Part shown: positions 60,201 to 64,000 of the stretch, one piece after another
Numbering within the stretch: the first letter of the stretch is position 1
Layout: the number at the start of each line of letters is the position of its first letter
Source: Nemertoderma westbladi
Taxonomy: Eukaryota; Xenacoelomorpha; Nemertodermatida; Nemertodermatidae
DNA: 64,000 nt
NCBI GenBank assembly: GCA_032718475.1
Contig: JAUCBJ010009095.1
Span: forward strand, 1 to 64,000
Direction of reading: 5' to 3'
Notes under the pieces: model-generated
Told to the model about the DNA's origin: nothing
The model's input: the letters and a program-made list of their open reading frames with translations, nothing else
Database searches by the model: none
Position numbers and translations under genes: made by a program

Positions 60201-62051
60201 ATTCTTACCCCTCAATGTAACAACTCCAGTAATAATAACAAATTCTTACCCCTCAATGTAACAACTCCAGTAATAATAACAAATTCTTACCCCTCCATGT
60301 AACAACTCCAGTAATAATAACAAATTCTTACCCCTCAATGTAACAACTCCAGTAATAATAACAAATTCTTACCCCTCCATGTAACAACTCCAGTAATAAT
60401 AACAAATTCTTACCCCTCAATGTAACAACTCCAGTAATAATAACAAATTCTTACCCCTCAATGTAACAACTCCAGTAATAATAACAAATTCTTACCCCTC
60501 AATGTAACAACTCCAGTAATAATAACAAATTCTTACCCCTCAATATAACAACTCCAGTAATAATAACAAATTCTTACCCCTCCATGTAACAACTCCAGTA
60601 ATAATAACAAATTCTTACCCCTCAATGTAACAACTCCAGTAATAATAACAAATTCTTACCCCTCAATGTAACAACTCCAGTAATAATAACAAATTCTTAC
60701 CCCTCAATGTAACAACTCCAGTAATAATAACAAATTCTTACCCATCAATGTAACAACTCCAATAATAATAACAAATTCTTACCCCTCAATGTAACAACTC
60801 CAATAATAATAACAAATTCTTACCCCTCAATGTAACAACTCCAGTAATAATAACAAATTCTTACCCCTCAATATAACAACTCCAGTAATAATAACAAATT
60901 CTTACCCCTCAATGTAACAACTCCAATAATAATAACAAATTCTTACCCCTCAATGTAACAACTCCAATACAACAAGATATATCAGTCCCAATTTGCACTG
61001 ATTCATTTAGTGGTTTATCTACAGACCAAATTACCTGAAATAAAAAAGTAGATTGATTATATTAGAAATTCACAATATTGTGGGTTGATAATGATTATAA
61101 ATAATAATCACAAGTAAAGAAGTAAGGTCTACGCGGTAGGTTTTGTGAAGCAAATACAACCAGTTAGTTACGATGCGACGCGATTAAACTCGATAAGTTT
61201 TATTAAATAACAATATAACCTGGGTTTGTACCCCGTTTATTTCCTTTGAGATAGCCTTCAAACCTCCGCTGTCTGCGAAGGTTGCGTTCACGGTCCATCT
61301 CGCACCCAAACATATTTCAGTTTGGTTGTAATCCTTACAATCGGTTGCGTATGTTGAAGTCAATAATTCACATTTAGGACCAAAGCGATCAGGATTCTAT
61401 AATACGCCAGAATAAGCCAAATAAAGTATTGCACTGTTTCGTAATCTGTTTTTAACTTTTTTTCCAACATTTATAAACTCTTTCGCCCGACTTTGTAAAC
61501 TCAGAGGTAACTAACTTGGTAGTTTAATTGCACTGGTTTGCACAACGATTTACATCTATATTGGTTATTGTGAATTTGCGTTCGCCATGTAATTGCAAGG
61601 GGCAAGGCCCTTCAGCTAACCGTATATGACACTATAGGTCTATTGAACTGGCAGAATGTTTGTATGACTAATATAATGTATGTTCGTTGTTATAAAAACT
61701 AGTCCAACCAATTGAATTTGTTCTCTTAGTTTTTAAAAGTCGGTCGAACAATAAAAGTTGCCGTTCAGAATAACTACAGATGAATTTATTATCAACATAA
61801 TTTATGAAAGATGATTAATATGGTATACCAACCGGATCCACAATTAGTATATTTCGTGTATGATATGCCGTAATCTCGGAACCGGAATCGTCAAACTGCA
61901 TAGCTCGGAATGTAACGGATGATATCACACCGTGTTCTGTTTCTGTGGTTGTTACCATAGAAACAAGGACTTTTTGAGTTTGATTTGGCGACATAGTAAA
62001 CCTATAAAAATATGCAAACTGACTGTCTGGGTCCAAATGATTCAATAATCT
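23961..62051 (-). CDS. Gene D: type I membrane protein, VWA7-like C-terminal module, 5' partial
   Basis: Minus-strand exons 62051-61833, 61396-61220, 61034-60947 and 24265-23961; more exons should lie beyond the LINE at the right edge. Extracellular part: a beta-rich segment (SVTFRAMQFDDSGSEITAYH), then NPDRFGPKCELL … GARWTVNATFADSGGLKAIS, a CC pair (GTDISCCIGVVTLRG) and VDVSGNAGECVADY. This order (DP-x-FGP-x-C, W-x-V-x-A-x-F-x-D-x-G-x-G-L, SCC, D-x-x-GN-x-x-x-C) resembles, from memory, the C-terminal sandwich of invertebrate VWA7-like proteins. One hydrophobic helix (IQVLIIVAMALVVVSILVFI and following) then a basic ~45-residue cytoplasmic tail end the protein. The last intron is 36,681 nt and almost wholly a 41-bp array derived from the exon/donor junction. 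The donor of the first listed exon is weak. Confidence 0.7.
24266..24582 (-). other. Distal end of gene D last intron
   Basis: 317 nt of unique AT-rich intron between the array and the acceptor. ACAGTGTACACCAGTT-type repeats (about 24541-24580) mark the left border of the 41-bp array. A 60-codon minus-strand open stretch at 24365-24547 lacks convincing splice sites. Confidence 0.55.
24583..60946 (-). repeat. 36.4-kb array of a 41-bp unit spanning an exon end and its 5' splice site
   Basis: About 887 units by length (including a 100-N gap). Minus-strand unit: ATTATTACTGGAGTTGTTAC, ATTGAGGG, then GTAAGAATTTGTT. The last 23 nt of the exon ending at 60947 (TATTGGAGTTG TTACATTGAGGG) and its donor are identical to the first unit, so the unit is exon tail (~23 nt) plus intron head (~18 nt). 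Variants alter mainly the exon-derived part (GAGGG/GATGG/GTGGG, ATTGG/ACTGG, TATATT for TACATT) or add 4 bp (GTTAGTTAC). GTAAG is kept in nearly every unit; two units near 45551 and 45757 read GTAAGTA and one near 28404 reads GTAAAAA. The unit has no AATAAA on either strand. Units at about 31560-34860 look identical, while both flanks are mixed. Confidence 0.95.
39453..39552. other. Assembly gap (100 N)
   Basis: Exactly 100 N inside the 41-bp array, the usual size for a gap of unknown length. The true array may be longer than shown. Confidence 0.99.
60947..61034 (-). CDS. Gene D penultimate exon, source of the 41-bp unit
   Basis: Acceptor CTTTTTTATTTCAG precedes 61034. 88 nt, in at phase 0, encoding VIWSVDKPLNESVQIGTDIS then CCIGVVTLR, out at phase 1 with the G of GAGGG before GTAAGA (60946-60945). 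Its last 23 nt recur in every array unit. The phase fits the terminal exon exactly, so the donor closest to the exon is the productive one. Confidence 0.82.
61037..61219 (-). other. Gene D short intron
   Basis: 185 nt (61219-61035) with donor GTTATA and acceptor TTTATTTCAG. No internal feature seen. Confidence 0.6.
61220..61396 (-). CDS. Gene D exon: FGPKC segment and start of C-terminal sandwich
   Basis: Acceptor TGGCGTATTATAG precedes 61396, donor GTTATA follows 61220; 177 nt, 59 codons, phase 0 at both ends. It encodes NPDRFGPKCELLTSTYATDC, KDYNQTEICLGARWTVNATF and ADSGGLKAISKEINGVQTQ, with two N-glycosylation sequons (NQT, NAT) and three cysteines, as expected for a secreted or surface domain. 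Confidence 0.75.
61397..61832 (-). other. Gene D intron
   Basis: 436 nt of unique sequence. I looked for a missing small exon here because the upstream donor is weak; cysteine-containing open stretches near 61590-61640 have no matching phases, so none is called. Confidence 0.45.
61833..62051 (-). CDS. Gene D exon: extracellular beta-rich segment
   Basis: Acceptor GTTGTATCAG precedes 62051 (frame AGA-TTA-TTG). It encodes RLLNHLDPDSQFAYFYRFTM, SPNQTQKVLVSMVTTTETEH and a stretch ending NILIVDP. Ending at CCG with donor GTTGGT keeps phase 0 into the next exon (VDP-NPDRFGPKC), but the donor is weak; the alternative GTATAC four bases later gives a phase that stops at once in the next exon. Confidence 0.6.
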
Positions 62052-62109
62052 CTGATACAACTACTACTCTATAATCGGCCTGCTGCATTGAAGCTGCACA
62101 TTGAGATGC

Positions 62110-64000
62110 TATGCTGCTGGCTTAACATAAATATTTTTGCCACCACCATCCAATCCTCACGGTGAAAACAATGACCTTAAAAGCGGAGGCGATTTTGTTC
62201 TAGTGTCAAGCTTGGAGGAACCAATAAGACACCTCCAATGTTATATAGTGTCTGGTTGGAGATGTGTGCATTGTACTTGACACAGTGAACCCGGCGTAGC
62301 ATTCTTGTGAATGTGCCATCCAGAGATTTGGTGCCCTCAGCAGTTAGAACCCAGCATGGACTCCCATAGAGGCGTACTCGAACTACTGCTGTTCTAAATA
62401 ATCTGACCTCAAGATTCCGACGTATTCTGTGGGAGTTTCAAATCCTGAACAGTACATTTAATGATATCCGGTGATTTCAGATATCTGTCTGTATTTTTGG
62501 ATAACTCTTCAATTATCCTTCTAAGTGCCAATTTGGGCACCATGGTCCCACGACCTTTACGGAACCCATTCTGATATCCACGGAGCAGTCTCTCAATGGT
62601 ATCCCTGATGCGATTTAATAGAATTCTATTGTATAGCTTTGCAGCAATCGAGATCAATGAGATTCCCCGAAAAGAACCATCGAGTGTTAGGTTTCCCTTC
62701 TTGGGAACTGGCACCAACTAATTTGTTTTCATTTCTTGTGGGACTCTCGTCATTCTGTAGGCATACATGTTTATTAAGATTAGTGTAAATTAGCTCAAAA
62801 CACCCAGGTAATATAAAGACCTCAGGGGGAACACCATCTACTCCACTGGCACGATTGGTCTTAATGCTCTTTGCAGCAGCCTTCACTTCAGCGAAGGAGA
62901 TATCGCCGATGGGAATATCTTAATCTATCTTAATAGACTCTCCATGAAGGCAGTACAGCCCTCGCAGTTATCGTTTACCCCAGATGCAAGAGCATACGTG
63001 TTGCTTAGCTCTAGTGTGAAGCTGGATCTCACACTGGGCTGTTGCAATGGAGAGGACCAATCCAATCATGCCGTGGCAAGGTCGATTTCTTATTTTTGCT
63101 AGCGCGGAGACTAAGTCTTACCTTAACCACAATAAAACAATGATCACTAGTGAAGGTTCAAAGAGTAAATCATGTACAGAGCTCCTGTATTTCTTACGAA
63201 ACAAAATATGATCTATCTGGAACTTGTAACTACTGAATCCAGTTGTATCTACAACTTTCCAGTTCGCTTCTTGAACTGGGTCCAGTCGAACTATCCATTT
63301 CCAGAGATGAAATCTTGAAGATGCACTGAATTTCGGTTGACACTTTTGCTGTAGACCCATTGCGAAGTTTAGGAGCGCTGGAGACTGGCATTAAATTCAA
63401 CCATGAAAGATAAGAATGCATGCTGATCCACTCCATCAGTAGCTTCTTTAGATTGTGGTAGAAATTTTCCACCTCCTCTACTGGGTCAACTCTAGTTGTA
63501 GAGTAGCACACAATCAGGACACTTCTTAACCAGTCTTCCAGAATATGAGAAGTGGCAACGGATGATACGTTTGGAGATTTGTTCTATTTTGTGCTGCATA
63601 TGCAGTTGGATTCACCAATATACCAATTCCACCATTGCCACTATCATCTGCTGATGCGAGGACAAGTGCGCCAACCGCCCCCAATGCCCTTAATCAGCAC
63701 CGCATCAGTCTGTATTCGGTACTCTTGAATACCCACTCCGTTAAGAGAAAGCTTATCTGGCAAGGCAGTCAGGTCACCTTGTCGCATTGGGGACCCGAGT
63801 GTTAGGGTGTTTACTGAGGCTAGTCTAGTGACTTTTTGCCTCAGATTCACCAATGGCTTTGTTGGTCGGGGTGGAACATGAGAGTAGCCTCCTACTCCAG
63901 AATCCCTCTCCCCCTCACAATCTGGCCTCCCTGGTGACCCTGGGTTTGGGCCAGAAATGTCACCAGGAAAGGGAATTTTTCGCTGCTCGCTCTCCAGTGG
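62110..64000 (-). mobile_element. Decayed LINE (non-LTR retrotransposon), internally deleted, runs off the right edge
   Basis: Minus-strand order. Endonuclease start at about 63853 (RLASVNTLTL … GVGIQEYRIQ), preceded by an open Pro/Gly-rich leader to the edge; a GNGGIGILVNPTAY motif near 63620; YSTTRVDPVEEVENFYHNL near 63500; FQIDHILFRKKYR near 63200. Then the reverse transcriptase: IKTNRASGVDGVPPEVFILP (62880-62800), MVPVPKKGNL … FRGISLISIAAKLYNRILLN … YQNGFRKGRGT … LALRRIIEEL (62717-62480). The catalytic YxDD part is missing: sequence jumps to the C-terminal tail (RLYGSPCWVLTAEGTKSLDG, TFTRMLRR; 62410-62130). Frameshifts throughout. The motifs suit an RTE-like or related clade; the clade is uncertain. 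It is not functional. It lies in a gene D intron, just upstream of exon 62051, same orientation. Confidence 0.75.

Noticed and set aside
24583-60946. CRISPR array or centromeric satellite
   Set aside because: There are no spacers, units are contiguous, and the DNA is eukaryotic. A centromere is unlikely because the 41-bp array is bounded by two phase-compatible exons, starts at an exon end and lies in one intron.
61450-61640. Cysteine-containing stretch as a missing EGF-like exon in gene D
   Set aside because: No frame gives EGF spacing with compatible splice sites and phases; direct joining VDP-NPDRFGPKC is simpler despite the weak donor.

Overview
This is eukaryotic, almost certainly invertebrate metazoan DNA. 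Genes are split by GT-AG introns, there is a two-exon cytosolic ribosomal protein gene, LINE, Merlin-type, MITE and tRNA-SINE-like elements are present, and AATAAA poly(A) signals are used. The species cannot be fixed from the sequence. About 46 of the 64 kb is tandem repeat, and long open frames inside most arrays are by-products of repetition. The real genes were found by reading both strands for splice sites, phase and amino-acid character.

Layout. (1) 1-5440: a minus-strand gene (gene A) with TATA/GC-box promoter, a Tudor-like SH3-barrel domain encoded by two small exons, and one large exon that encodes a 30-bp minisatellite as VPxxx pentapeptides and then a C2H2-like zinc-finger start. 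Its 1.9-kb intron holds a decayed Merlin/IS1595-type transposon whose 3' region carries two histone-mRNA-type stem-loops. (2) 5980-7420: the last two exons of a second minus-strand gene (gene B), separated by a 39-bp array with a CACGTG E-box in nearly every unit. (3) 7830-13459: a 99-bp satellite, a (TG)n tract, a 146-bp triplication, a perfect 19-bp-arm palindrome and a TTAA-bounded foldback MITE. (4) 13460-16925: plus-strand RPS29, whose 3.1-kb intron contains a MITE, a 1.25-kb foldback element and an ACCGGT-rich minisatellite. (5) 16957-21970: about 111 copies of a 45-bp unit, followed by a second foldback copy with a nested MITE. (6) 23961-62051: the 3' end of a minus-strand gene (gene D) for a type I membrane protein resembling the C-terminal module of VWA7-like proteins. 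Its last intron is 36.7 kb, nearly all of it a 41-bp tandem array. (7) 62110-64000: a decayed, internally deleted LINE.

The standout observation is the 41-bp array. Its unit is a copy of the last ~23 nt of gene D's penultimate exon plus ~18 nt of intron, so it spans the exon/5'-splice-site junction. The pre-mRNA would therefore carry close to 890 copies of the same GTAAGA donor in series. The phases of the exons on either side agree exactly. The first in-array donor restores the membrane anchor, whereas any later donor would add a short tail and stop, giving a form without the anchor. I found no published equivalent from memory and could not search.

Limits: gene products are named from motifs read by eye; no homology search or structure prediction was run. 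Gene A continues beyond position 1, gene D and the LINE continue beyond 64000.
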